Of a stretch of DNA of 64,000 bases, positions 23,166 to 33,482 are shown one piece after another (the first letter of the stretch is position 1; each line of letters starts with the position of its first letter). The notes beneath the pieces are model-generated. The model saw only the letters and a list, made by a program, of their open reading frames with translations. It made no database searches and was not told where the DNA came from. The stretch lies in the NCBI GenBank assembly GCA_022264855.1, contig JABYQU010000023.1:468670-532669 (forward strand). Reading direction: 5' to 3'. The position numbers and the translations under genes were made by a program. The DNA is from Lenzites betulinus (taxonomy: Eukaryota > Basidiomycota > Agaricomycetes > Polyporales > Polyporaceae).

Positions 23166-24521
23166 ATGCCGCGCCCGCCGCGCTGCGAAAACGCATGGGA
23201 CTGCGACAACTCTTGCGGCAACGCGGACGCCTCGGCGCTCAAGTGCTGTTCCGGATGCAAGAAGGTGTGGTACTGTAGCAAAGAGTGCCAGAAGCGCGAC
23301 TGGCGGCGCCACATATTCGACTGCACCCACACGCGCCCCATCCCCACCGCGTACTATCTCTCCCGCGCGTGCGCTCAACGCGTTTTCCCCATACACCGCA
23401 AGACGCGGACGGATTTTGGCTTCGAAAAGGCCGAGCTGCTTTGGCTCCCCTGTGCGCAGACAGAGCTGCTAGCGCTGTGGATCATAGTATTCCGCGACGC
23501 TGGGATGTCCGAGAAGGATGTGCAGAAGTGGCAGGCGACAGGGACCCTGGTGGACGGTATCGAGGCGACGTTTGCCCGCCTTCCGCGTGATGCTCTCCTC
23601 GACGATGCCTCCGCGTTTTTCAATGCCCACCGTGACCTCTTCGATGGATCTCCCGCGGACAAAGCAGAAGCGGAGGCAGCCATGGAGGATAGTTGCGGAA
23701 GAGCCATCCGTAAAGGGTGGGTCAAGACCGGCGGACCGCCCGTTGACGACCCAGGTACGATTGTCCGCAAGATATCTGCGATGCCGGAGCACTTCCGGGA
23801 CTGCCATCTATTCTATGCGCTCCTGGCGGTTTACTCGCATCCGGGGCCGTTGTGCCCGGAGTGGCTCTCGTTCGGGATCGTCGCGGCGAGGGACGAGGGG
23901 GACGCTTTCTGGATCGGGCGCTGGTACGACAGACTCATCGAAGTCTGCACGTTCGACGCGTTCGCTGCTGCGTACCGGACGTCCTCCCTACTCAGTCTCG
24001 GCGAGGCGCATGGAATCCACCTGTCGTGCTCGCTCTCCGGCGCCGCGAAGGTGCTCTTCTTCGACGTCATGTCCGAGTCCCCGCGCGGGTTCAAGACAGT
24101 GTGGCCCCTCAAGCAGTACGTCGACCGTATCCGCGACCTGGATTCGGACTCCTCCGCACCTCGCCCTTCTCTGTCGCAGGCCGCGCAAGAAGACTACGGA
24201 TTCGTGAATTGCAGGGACGCCACGGAGCGGAAGTTGCTGGACCAGTTGTGCTTGGCATACTTCGCCCACCTGGACGCGGATCCGCTGGATCTGCACAAGG
24301 CTTGCGTGAGGGGCGCACTGGTAGAGTACGTGAGTGGCTTTGTGAAGTTGAAGCCGAAGACGAAGGCGTATAGACGGCTTCTTAGGAATGCCTATTCGTC
24401 GCTCGCAGGGGAGGACGGGCAAGGTAAGCATTGACTGCTGGTCTGGTCAACGTACGAAGCTGATCGCACTTTTGCAGGGTCTGTTGCGGACGATTCGAAA
24501 GCACTTGTGCGTTGGAAGTAG
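23166..24521 (+). CDS. MYND zinc-finger protein
   Basis: This is a protein of about 435 residues with an N-terminal MYND-type zinc finger, a protein-protein interaction module. The ATG at 23166 gives MPRPPRCENAWDCDNSCG. The finger follows as LKCCSGCKKVWYCSKECQ and KRDWRRHIFDC, with the C-C-C-C-C-C-H-C order of MYND domains. The rest is a helical, tryptophan-rich region without a SET domain, so it is not a SMYD-type methyltransferase. Such MYND-only proteins are expanded in basidiomycetes and have no settled function. The first exon is long. I place the donor at GGCAAG|GTAAGC (24,424) and the acceptor TTGCAG at about 24,478, so the protein ends ...SKALVRWK at TAG 24519-24521 rather than at the read-through stop at 24434. 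Confidence 0.8.
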
Positions 24522-25050
24522 TGAAAGTCTGTGACTGTGCAGGGAAGATCATCTTGTGAGTGAGTGTAGTCAGTTGCGCGTGTGAGAATATATCTACAGG
24601 GACAGGGGATGCAAGTGAAAAATTCAGGATCGGGGTGCCCCTTCGGTGCGCAGGAGGGTGGCGTGTGGGGTGAGTACCACTAGTGTGACCACGTCCGCCT
24701 CCTCGCCATCGTCCCCCACTCGGTGAATCGGGCGTCGTGTCGTTACCGATTTCCACAAGAAACGTACTGGCATCAGATGTAACTTCAAGTCGCCGGGATC
24801 CGAGAAAGAGCAGAGTATCAAAGATACATGTGGGCGGCGCGAACGAAGCTGTACCGCTACTCACGACCTGTGCTATGGAACAGTACGTGTCTCACAACTA
24901 TGCATAGGGCATGGTGTTGACCATCTATGTAGCTCAACTTCCTGAGTTCTTCCGAGGACACTTGCTCTCTCTGCCCGTCACTCCTCGCGCAATAAACAAC
25001 GCCTCGCTCATGAGACGGTTGCGGACTTAGTTAGTATTTGGTCTCGCATG
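24522..25050. other. Intergenic region
   Basis: This is the 3' region of the MYND gene and distal upstream region of the small secreted peptide gene. No gene is visible. Confidence 0.4.
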
Positions 25051-25330
25051 TATCACGCTCCTCCCAGCACACCCATTGCGACTGACTAGATCACAGGTAT
25101 CAGCATGAATTATCACGCTCAACCGGTGCCTCTCATATGCACGTCGTCAAGATGATGTCAATCTGAACCATGGCGAAAGCCACCAGCGCCGCCGAGGGTC
25201 CGCATCAAGACTGCAGGGGCTGGGCGCTGCACCTCAGCGCACCTCCCCTGGTCAGCGAGACCTTGCCATGTATCCCCTAGACTCAGAGCCTCTGAGGACA
25301 GATATAAAAGCCCGAGTGGGTATCACGCTC
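25051..25330. promoter_or_regulatory. Three copies of TATCACGCTC upstream of the secreted peptide gene
   Basis: The same ten bases occur at 25051-25060, 25111-25120 and 25321-25330, all in the same orientation. The spacings are 60 and 210 bp. The first two lie upstream of the TATA box at 25303 and the third between it and the ATG. Three exact 10-mers in 280 bp are unlikely by chance, so a repeated factor-binding site is a reasonable guess. Confidence 0.4.
25303..25309 (+). promoter_or_regulatory. TATA box of the 46-residue secreted peptide gene
   Basis: TATAAAA lies 94 nt upstream of the ATG at 25397, in GC-rich surroundings where such a run stands out. It supports the small reading frame below as a real transcribed gene. 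Confidence 0.55.
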
Positions 25331-25396
25331 AGATGCACAGGGCGCCAGCTCCTCGCAATACCCACACCCGACACAACCCCTTCCTCTCGTACGCCA

Positions 25397-25537
25397 ATGC
25401 TCTCCCTTCGTGCCGTACTCGCTCTGGCCATGCTCGCGCAAGCGATCGTCGCGGGCGCATTCCCCGCTGCCATTGCCGCCGCCCCGGATGCCGATATCAC
25501 TTTCCCGTGTAGACCCCAGGGCGGCCATGTCTGTTAG
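25397..25537 (+). CDS. Small secreted peptide, 46 residues
   Basis: This is a single-exon frame starting MLSLRAVLALAMLAQAIVAG, a strong signal peptide with predicted cleavage near GAFPAA or AIAAAP. The remaining mature part is only about 17-25 residues: PDADITFPCRPQGGHVC, with two cysteines that could form one disulphide. It has a well-placed TATA box and repeated upstream elements. I know no family for it. It could be a secreted signal or defence-type peptide, or a pheromone-like precursor. However, it ends in C alone, not a CaaX box, so a mating pheromone is unlikely. A downstream exon cannot be excluded. Confidence 0.5.
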   Translation: MLSLRAVLALAMLAQAIVAGAFPAAIAAAPDADITFPCRPQGGHVC

Positions 25538-26189
25538 CCGCCGAGTTGATTATCCCGACGAGTTTGGCTACCGCGACAGCTGGTACGGCTGAGAACACTT
25601 CGGTTTTGTGCTCGTTTCTGACGCAGTGTTAACAGGACTTGATTGAACCCGCACCGTCCCCGTTCGTGCTGGCTGGTCGAGCTGGTGGATAATATCAGGC
25701 GAGAACTGGCAGACTCACTGTATTGGCTGTGTAAAATGGATATCTTGGTGGTTTAGGCGGCTTATATGAACAACCTAGCGAGCAAGTTCGTGGGGACCTT
25801 CGGGCTGCCCTGGACTACAGTATCGGTCGTGCCGGATTGTGAATGGTCGGGATCAACGAAATGCGCATGCCACTGGTGCTACACAGGACATGCATCATGA
25901 TACACACGCCGTAGCTTCAGCAACGTACCGATGAGGTACTTCGAAGGTAGATTATGAGCACTTCGTCTGTCGATGACGTGGGCCAGCGATTCCGCACGTA
26001 TTCGGGTACGCAGGAACGGCACGCCGGCATTGCCCCGAGTGGTACACGAAACGCGCGTACAGCGTCTTCCCTCGTTCTACACCGCTAGTTTTTCGTAATA
26101 CATTGTCCCCATTCCACGCCGTCTTCCCAGTCCCCAGTCCAGATTCCAGTTCCAGCTCCCGCATCTCCAAGCGGCCGCGCGCTCAGCGC
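25538..26189. other. Intergenic region
   Basis: These 650 bp lie between the secreted peptide gene and the convergent end of the coronin gene. Nothing further is recognised. Confidence 0.4.
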
Positions 26190-28139
26190 TCAGCTGTCGA
26201 GCAGCGCGGCGGCCTTGCGCGCGTTCGCGCGCACGGCCTCGACCTGCAGCTCCAGGTTGCGGATCTTCTCGCGCGCGTCGCGCAGCTCCGACGTGAGCCG
26301 CGCGTTCTCCTCTCTCAGCCCCGCAGCGGCGCCGTCCTGTGTCCGTCGTCAGCGTCAGCGTCCGTGTGAGCATCATAGCAGGATGAAGGGGAAAAAGAGG
26401 GGAAGGACGCACGTCGACGGAGGGCGCGGTCTGCGAGCGGAACGGCGTGCGCGGCTCGCTCGGCTCCGCGCGCGGTGCAGGCGGCTCTTCGTGCACGGCG
26501 ATGACCGGCGCAGGCGCAGGCGCGGGTGCGGCGGCGGGCGGCGGCGCGGAGAACGTCTTGGTGGGCGCGGGGGTGGCGGGGGTGACGGCGAACGCGGGGA
26601 GGGGCGCGGCGCCCGTCGAGATCGAGCCGTCCTCGAGCGAGACGAGTTTGGGCGGGGCGGTCTTGCCGGCGAAGAACTCGGCGGCGGTGAGTGCGGGCTC
26701 GGCGGAGGGCGCGGGCGGGTAGATGTCGGATTGGAACGATTCGGCCTGTGCGAGGGTGTGTGTTAGTATGCGTGAGTGTGTGTGAATGCGTGAGTGTAAG
26801 AAGGGACGGGAGGGGGACGTGCCTTTCGGGGGACGATGAAGGAGATGGGTTCGATGGAGGACGCGGCGACCTTGTACGCGCGCGCGATCTCGCAGTCGGA
26901 CACGCTGAGGCCGCGGCGGGGGAGGAAGCACATGCCGCGCTGGGGGTCGGAGGACTTGTACTCCGCGAGCGGGAAGAGCGTGTCGTTTTCGTACTCAAAG
27001 TAGCGGATGTTGCCGTCGCTAGCGTATCGTCAGTACATCGCGGCGCAGCACGCGGGCGGCGCGACTCACCCCTTGCCGGCTGCACGCGGACACGTTAGGT
27101 TAGCATGCTCAGAGACGGAGAGGGACGGGGACGGGCGCACCGAGGAAGAGGATGTGGTTGTCCGTCCAGAAGGGCATGAGCACGCCCGAGGACTGGTCGA
27201 TCGTCGTCGTCTTGACGTTCGCGAGGCTGCCGGTCTCCCAGAGCGCGACCTGGCGGTCGCTCATGCGGCTGAAGCCGGTGGTGGCGAGGCGGTCGAGCTC
27301 GCCCATCCAGGTGATGCGCGCGCCCTTGATGCCGGAGTGGCCCTCGCCGATGCGGACGGCGTCGCTGCCGGCGCGCGGGTCGAAGAGGCGGATCTTGCGG
27401 TCGCGGGAGGTGGTGGCGAGGAGGGTGCCGGAGGGGTTCCAGGCGAGGCTCTGGATGGCGTCCTGGTGGCCGCCGAGGACGGCGGCGGGGGACTCGACGG
27501 CGGCGAGGTCCCAGAGCTTGACGACGTGGTCGCCGGTGGAGGTGGCGAGGACGTTGTTGGCGGTGGGGTGGAAGAGGACGTGGCCGACGCGGCGGGGGGA
27601 GACGTCGATGCGGGCGACGGGGTCGAAGTCGGAGGGCTCCCAGCCGTCCTGGCCCCAGCCGTCGAAGGCGGCGGACTCGACGGACCAGATGAGGGCCTTG
27701 CCGTCCTCGCCGGCGGAGGCGACGACGGCGTCGTTGAAGGGGGACCAGTCGGTGTCGAGGACGGGGCCGGAGTGGCCGCGGGCGAGGGGGATGAGGTCGG
27801 GGAGCTTGGAGCTGAGGCCGACGGGGAGCGGGGCGAAGGGGCTGGGGAGGGGGAGGATGGCGAATGCGCCGCCGCCGGACGCGTTCCAGTTGAGGGAGAT
27901 GTAGCGCTGCGGGGCGGGCGCGGTGAGCGGGACGGCGCACGCGACGAGCGCGCCCTGCACGTACCGTCGAGGCGGCGACGATGTTCGTGTCCCAGGCCGA
28001 GTTCGTCACCTTCACGTTGTCGTACCCGTACTCCTTCTTGCCCGACTGCCCGAACACATGTCTGCGCGCGGTGAGCCACGCTCGCGGCGCAGGGGCGGGG
28101 GACGCACCGGTACTTGGATGCGCGCACAAAGCGAGACAT
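26190..28139 (-). CDS. CRN1: Coronin
   Basis: Coronin binds actin filaments, moderates Arp2/3 and works with cofilin at cortical patches. The ATG at 28139 gives MSRFVRASKYRHVFGQSGKK across a 46-nt intron; this R-SK-RHVFG start is the family hallmark. The beta-propeller follows with WD blocks: GPVLDTDWSPFNDAVVASAG, VGHVLFHPTANNVLATSTGD, AIQSLAWNPSGTLLATTSRD. The coronin-specific segment WMGELDRLATTGFSRMSDRQ is also present. The later blades read GDGNIRYFEYE and the signature RGMCFLPRRGLSVSDCEIAR. A proline/alanine-rich linker follows, and a C-terminal coiled coil (LREENARLTSELRDAREKIR, then NLELQ) ends in AALLDS at TGA 26192-26190. All expected parts are present and the frame is intact. Confidence 0.95.
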
Positions 28140-28588
28140 GTCAGTGGCGGGATGTTCTCAGCGCGGGGTTGTTCCAGACGGGCGGGTCTGGGAGAAGAGG
28201 ATGAGTGGATGAGGGCGGGAGGGAGGAGGCGATGGGCAGATCCGTTGCAGCATCCACAGCCATCTGTTATCACCAAACCCTAACCCCGCGAGCAGTGCAG
28301 AGTGCATCTAACTTACGCATAGAACTCGCAGACAACTCATGGATAGAGTACACGTACACGGCGGTATTACATTTGCATCCACGCGCGTCGCGGTGCACCG
28401 ACTACAGTTTCTAGTACTACGGGGCCGGGTCATTGTGTGAGCAGTGCAAAGCGTGCGACGGTTCTGAAATGTGTGCGAAGCGGAGATGCGGTACTACGTA
28501 TGCTAAGTGCCCAATGGTGTCGACAGAAAACCCAGGAGTGAAATAAAGATACGAAAGCGGGGCGAGGCCGTTCTAGAGGCGGCGCGCG
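28140..28588. other. Intergenic region
   Basis: This is the coronin promoter region and the 3' side of the next gene. It contains a short AAACCCTAACCCC string near 28275, too short to call telomeric. Confidence 0.4.
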
Positions 28589-30851
28589 CTACGACACATC
28601 CATCGGCTCGTCCTCGCCCTTCGCGCTGCGCGGCCCGTCCAGCTCCAGCTCGAGCCGCAGCTCGTCGCCCGCCTCCGCCTGCGCGCGCGTGTACAGCTCC
28701 TCGCGCTTGTTCTCGTCCGCAGTCAGGTTCGCGAGCACGAGCAGCGCCTCGACCAGCAGCGGCGACACCTCGTCCCCGCCGTCGTTGTCCGCGCGCACCG
28801 CGGGCGCACCGAGCGCGAGCGTCGTCGTCTGCCCCTTCGCGCGCTCGAAGAAGGAGATGGCCATCGCGAGCCCCTCGCGCGCGTCCTCCGCCTCGGCGGA
28901 GTGCAGGATCTCCGTGTGCCCCGCCTCGAGCGCGGCCTCCATGTCCTCGACGGGCGCGCTGCCCATGACGAGCCAGCAGCGCCCGCGCGCGGAGAGGATC
29001 GGCCCGCGCCACGCGTCCATGTCGGCCTCGTTCTTCATCTGGTTGAAGACGGAGTCGGCCCAGGACGCCCAGTAGTGCCGCTGCGTGCCGGAGCTGAGGC
29101 GCTCGGCTACCCCGAGCACCTCCGAGGCGATCGTGAAGAGCTCTTTGGGGCGCGAGAACGCGAGGCTCGACGGCGAGCTCGTGGTATTTGTCGAGAGGTC
29201 GGAGGAGGGCGAGGCGTAGTGCGGCGCGGGGGCGCACGCGGAGGAGAAGTAGCCCGCGGACTGCGAGGCCCCGCCGGAGGCACCGGGCGTGTGGATGAAG
29301 GACGGGTTGTGCGTCGCGGCGTACTGCGGGTGCGGCATGTGGAAGATCCCGCGCGAGAACTGGTCCATGGCGAGCACCATGATGTCGTGCGCGGACGCGG
29401 AGTAGAGGGACATGCGGCGCGTGACGGGCGGGCGGAACTGGGCGATGGCGTGGAAGGGCGAGCTCGGCGGCCACTGCGGCTCGGCCATGGAGAAGGAGGA
29501 GCCGGAGGGATAGTAGCAGTACTCGCCGGCGGGCGCGACGGACGCGGTGGCCTGCTCCTTGGCCTTCTTCATGTTGTACGTCACCTTTTCGTCCGCGAGA
29601 CTGACGAGGGTGCGGCCCCAGACGATGGCCATGCGCCAGTCCTCGGCAGTGTCGAGGTTGGCGCCGCTGACGCGGCTCGGGAGGTTCTCGCCGGTCTCGA
29701 AGACGTCCAGCGCGGCGAGCCAGTAGGTAGAGGGGGCGTCGGGCTCGCCGGGGAGGACGATGGACGGGTCCTGGGCGACGAGGTTGCCGACGAGGAAGAG
29801 GGTGATGCCGAAGATGGCGTGGAACGCGGTGGGCAGCTCCGTCGCACTGCAAGGGGTCAGACGGGGTGCAAACATGCAGACGGGGGGACGTACCGGGCGG
29901 ACGATCTGCGGCGATGGAACCAGCCGGAGGAGGCGGCGGGGTCGGTGTCCATGCCCCAGTCGCGGGAGAGGCGCTCCTCGGTGGGGGTGATGGCGTCGGG
30001 GGATCTGCTGGAGCGGGAGCGCTGGGGGTCGGCGTAGACGACGGAGGGGTCGGGGTGGTCCATGAGGAACCGGTGGCATTCGCGGATCACGGCGCGGAGG
30101 AGGGGGAGGGCTTCTGGCAGGTCGTCGGCTGCGCGCGGTCAGCAACTGTGGATGATAAGTGGAGAAGGGACGGACCATCGTAGCGTTCTGCGGCGCGGGC
30201 GAAGAGCTCCTTGAGGTTCTCCCAGTCCTCGTAGTCTGCGGAGCGGACGAGCTTGCCCTTGGGGCGGGGGGAGGAGAGGATGGAGATGGAGGCGGAGGGG
30301 CCGGGCGAGAGGGAGGGCGGATGGGGGAAGTCGGGGAGGGCCATGGTGCGTTGTGGACGGCTCAGGGCAGGGGCGGCATTATAGAGGGGGACGGGGAGGG
30401 CGGGGGGCGTCGTGCGGGCGGTGAAGGTGGACCCGGAACTCGGCGAGGTGGTGGACGGGTCTTGGTCTGCGAAGCGGCGGCGCTTGGAGGAGGAGGAGGA
30501 GGCGGAGCGGGCGTCGTCCTCGTCGTCGTCCTCGTCGTCGCAGTCGGAGAGAGACCTGCGGGAGGAGGGGGAGGACGGGGAGTGGATGAGGATGGGGACG
30601 GGGTGGAGGACGGGGACGGAGAGGAGGGCGGTGTGCGAATGGGCTCTGCGCCATTCGGCGATACGATCGTGGGAGTAGGCCGACTTATTTGGCCAGGGAT
30701 GGAGGGGCAGGGCCTGGGCAGCACGGGCAGCCTGGACTCGCCGCTGTTTCCAGAGCCCGCGGGGGCGTTTGAGCGACGGCGGCGGGGGCGGACGGCGCGC
30801 GGACGAGGCGGGAGGCGCGGGGACGGGCGAGGGGAACATGAGGGCGAGCAT
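28589..30851 (-). CDS. Helical repeat protein, tentatively Ett1/Nro1-like
   Basis: This is a protein of about 700 residues in three exons. The ATG at 30851 is 38 nt downstream of a TATATAT run. The N-terminal quarter is basic and low-complexity (KRPRGLWKQRR near residue 25, then serine runs and an acidic DCDDEDDDEDD patch), as in nuclear proteins. The rest is helical: DYEDWENLKELFARAAERYD, ALPLLRAVIRECHRFLMDHP, FHAIFGITLFLVGNLVA and EDWRMAIVWGRTLVSLADEK. It ends KGEDEPMDVS at 28589. The order of a short KRP motif, a helix pair and a FHxIFGxxL block reminds me of Ett1/Nro1, which influences translation termination and prolyl hydroxylation, but I cannot confirm it. The coding region is clear; the function is not. 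Confidence 0.7.
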
Positions 30852-31058
30852 GTCGCAGAAGGTGGCCAGGGCAGGAGGAGTGCGAGGGTATATATTCAGA
30901 GGATGGCCTGGGCGGAGGAGAGAGCTAGAACACAGCGCAAGGCTGGACTTGTGGGTCCAGACCCGGTCTCTTGCAGCCAATCCCCTTGAACGCCGGCCAC
31001 CTCTCTCCAGCCAATGAGCGTCGTATAAGTTACTACATACATTCTATCCGCGTCACTG

Positions 31059-32259
31059 CTAGCGCGGCGGGTGCACGCGCCAGCGACCGAGCAGCAGGTT
31101 CGCGCGCAGGACGAGCAGGTCGCGCAGCATCTGCAGCGAGTCCGCGAACACATGCAGCTTGCTCCCCGACACCTCGTGCCACTCAATCGGCACCTCCGCC
31201 ACCCCCATCCCCAGCTCCTTCGCCAGCAGCAGCACCTCCACGTCGAATATCCACGTCGCCAGGTGTTGTGCCGGGAAGATCGCGCGCGCCGCCCGCCGCG
31301 TGAACAGCTTGAACCCGCACTGCGTGTCCCGGATGTGCCCCACCCCCACCACCCGCAGCAGCGTGTGCAGCCCGTACATCAGGATGTTCCGCACCACCGA
31401 CCGCTGCCCGTGTGTCAGCGCGAGATGCAAGAGAAATACACGGTGCGCACCTTCACGACGGCCTCCGTCTTCACCAGGTGCGCGCGGCTGCCCACGACCA
31501 CCCCCGCCTCCTCCGCCGGCGCGAGCTTGTCCATCGCCGCCCACAGCAGCTCCAGGTCCTCGAACCGGCTCGCCCCGTCCGCGTCCACCATCAGCAGCCG
31601 CCGCCCCCGCCCGTGCAGCATCCCGTGCCGCACCGCCCCGCCCTTGCCCACGTTCTGCTCCAGCACCACCACCCGCACCTCGCGCCCCGCGTACCCCGCT
31701 GCCAGCTTCAGCGCGAGCTCCGCCGTCCCGTCCGACGACCCGTCGTCCACCACCACGATCTCCCACGTCCGCCCCGATATTGACGACAGGTGCGCGACCG
31801 TCGTCGCGAACATCGCAGGCAGCCGCTCCGTCTCGTTGTACGCCGGGATCACCACCGTCAGGTCTACCGACGCCGGCTCGTGGATCGACGGCAGCGGCTG
31901 TCGTTTGCTTGGGCTCGCTGCGCTCCGGTACGTCTTCTCCGACGCCTTTGGCACGATCGTCTCGGGCGACCAGAGCACGAGGAGCGTGTATGCCTGTGGG
32001 CGGGCGGGTCAGCGCGGGCGGGACACGGGCGGAAGGGGAGGGCGACGCGCTCAGAACAGGCGACTCGAGGTCGGCCTGGCCGGGGTCGTCGTCATCCCGC
32101 GGCGCGCACCTCGGCGAGGGGCCCGCGGGTCGTAGAACAAGGATGATCGGAGGCTCATCGCGGCGCGTCGCCCTCGGGTTGCGCAGAACGAGGACTCACC
32201 GTGGCGAGCGTGCTGGCCGCGAGCGCGAGCGCGCCGTAGAGTAGCCCAGAGTTGTCCAT
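31059..32259 (-). CDS. ALG5: Dolichyl-phosphate beta-glucosyltransferase
   Basis: ALG5 makes dolichyl-phosphate-glucose from UDP-glucose at the ER membrane, the donor for the last glucoses of the N-glycan precursor. The ATG at 32259 gives MDNSGLLYGALALAASTLAT. The next exon starts AYTLLVLWSPE, so an N-terminal membrane anchor is present. The GT2 catalytic core is complete: DLTVVIPAYNETERLPAMF, EIVVVDDGSSDGTAELAL, VLEQNVGKGGAVRHGML and LLMVDADGASRFEDLE (the DAD metal-binding motif). The last exon carries IRDTQCGFKLFTRRAARAIF (the QCGFKLF signature), TWIFDVEVLLLAKELGM and VPIEWHEVSGSKL. The stop is at 31061-31059. Only short introns interrupt it. Confidence 0.93.
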
Positions 32260-32547
32260 GTAGTCGTCGCTCGCTGCTAGTGTGGGTGAGTGTGTGATTT
32301 GAGCGAGCGCATGGGGAGGTTGAGGAGGAGGTGTTGATGCACTGCTGCAGTGCTCTGCCACGTCGAGCACTTTCTAATCTAATCGTGGCAGATTAGATAG
32401 CCGCCCGCGCCCCGCCTTGAGGCTACCAGACTCCTGCCTTCGCGGAGAGAGCTCGTCTCTACGCGAGTCCATCCACCTGGAACTGTGTGCTCGACACTCC
32501 GCCGCCAAGCATTGCCACTACAAAGCAGAGACAAAAGCGCGACTTGA

Positions 32548-33076
32548 ATGAAGTCGATCCCATCGGAAACGTCCTGCCCGCCATGCCAGCGGGAAGAGCC
32601 GGGAGCCGGCCTTCAGCCCCTACCTCCTGGTCAGATACCGGGGCCGCTCCCAGGCGTGTTCTACGACCCTGCGAAAGGGTGGCAGCTCCAGCCGTTCCAG
32701 CCACTGCCGCCTATGTTGTACGGGTTTTATGGCCCAGGTCAGGTATGGCAGCCTTGGGGCAACCCCCGCCGGCACATGCGCAGCTGCAACCCGCGGCGCC
32801 GCTAGAGGCCCCTTCGCAGGCGCAACCCGCACAAGTCCCGCGGCCGCCCTCCGCTCCCGGCAGCCACTCGCGGGGCGGCGGCGCCCCAATCCGCAGGCTC
32901 CTACTCCCATACCTACGAAGTCGGCAGCGGAGTCTCCTGCGGCTGAGGGTGGGACCCTCGAGGTCCCCGAGCCGTCCTCTGGGAGCGCGACGCCCAGCGA
33001 AAACGGCTCTATCCCGTGTGACGCGGGCGAAGCGACTGGTACGGCGCTCGACGCGAGCACGCGTGAGGGCGAGTAG
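32548..33076 (+). pseudogene. Proline/alanine-rich gene with two apparent single-base losses
   Basis: A protein-like frame starts MKSIPSETSCPPCQREEPGA and runs PPMLYGFYGPGQVWQPWG (near 32,755). It then continues smoothly in another frame as QPPPAHAQLQPAAPLEAPSQ up to SHSRGGGAP (near 32,890), and then in the third frame as PQAPTPIPTKSAAESP to STREGE with TAG at 33074-33076. Both jumps need one extra base and fall at GGGG and CCCC runs, with no GT-AG splice explanation that I can find. Either the gene is decaying or two homopolymers are undercalled. No known domain; the composition suggests a disordered protein. Confidence 0.45.
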
Positions 33077-33482
33077 GAGAGGAATGATACACATCGGGTT
33101 CGTAGTGACATTGATGTGTACATAGGGAGAGTGGATGTATGATATCTTTTTGCTGCACGCGCACGGTCGCGGGGCCGTCAACGGTGGAGTAGGGAGAGCG
33201 AGGCGAGAGGATAGCAGGGCAGGAGGAGGAGATCCAGGGATGCTTAGTCAGCAGGAGACGCCGAGATAGCGTAGAGCGCCAGGTGCCAGGATTGTAGCTT
33301 CAGATCGATCCAGGAGGACATCGGTCCACCCTTTCTCTGTGTCTTATCGGGCTGAGTCTGCTTCATATTCGACTACCTCGACGACTACGGGAGTGTGCTA
33401 GTCTAGTTCGGACTACTCCATCTGGTGACGACAGCACGATCCGACCCAGCCACAGCAGACAGAACGAGCCAACAAACGATAA
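33077..33482. other. Transition to subtelomere
   Basis: These 400 bp lie between the proline-rich gene and the gag fragment. If the retroelement once had a left LTR it should lie here, but I cannot delimit one. Confidence 0.35.

Noticed and set aside
27007..28074. 355-codon plus-strand frame opposite coronin
   Set aside because: It is the GC-rich complement of coronin exons; its composition is almost only V, G, D, E and A, without domain logic.
28270..28285. AAACCCTAACCCC as an internal telomere
   Set aside because: Two imperfect units in the core chromosome with no subtelomeric context are expected by chance.
28503..30037. 449-codon minus and 378-codon plus frames overlapping the Ett1/Nro1-like gene
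   Set aside because: They are shadow frames of a GC-rich coding exon; the accepted frame has balanced composition and helical blocks.
31059..32244. Plus-strand frames of 354 and 361 codons opposite ALG5
   Set aside because: ALG5 motifs are unmistakable on the minus strand; the opposite frames are proline/arginine/histidine-rich artefacts.
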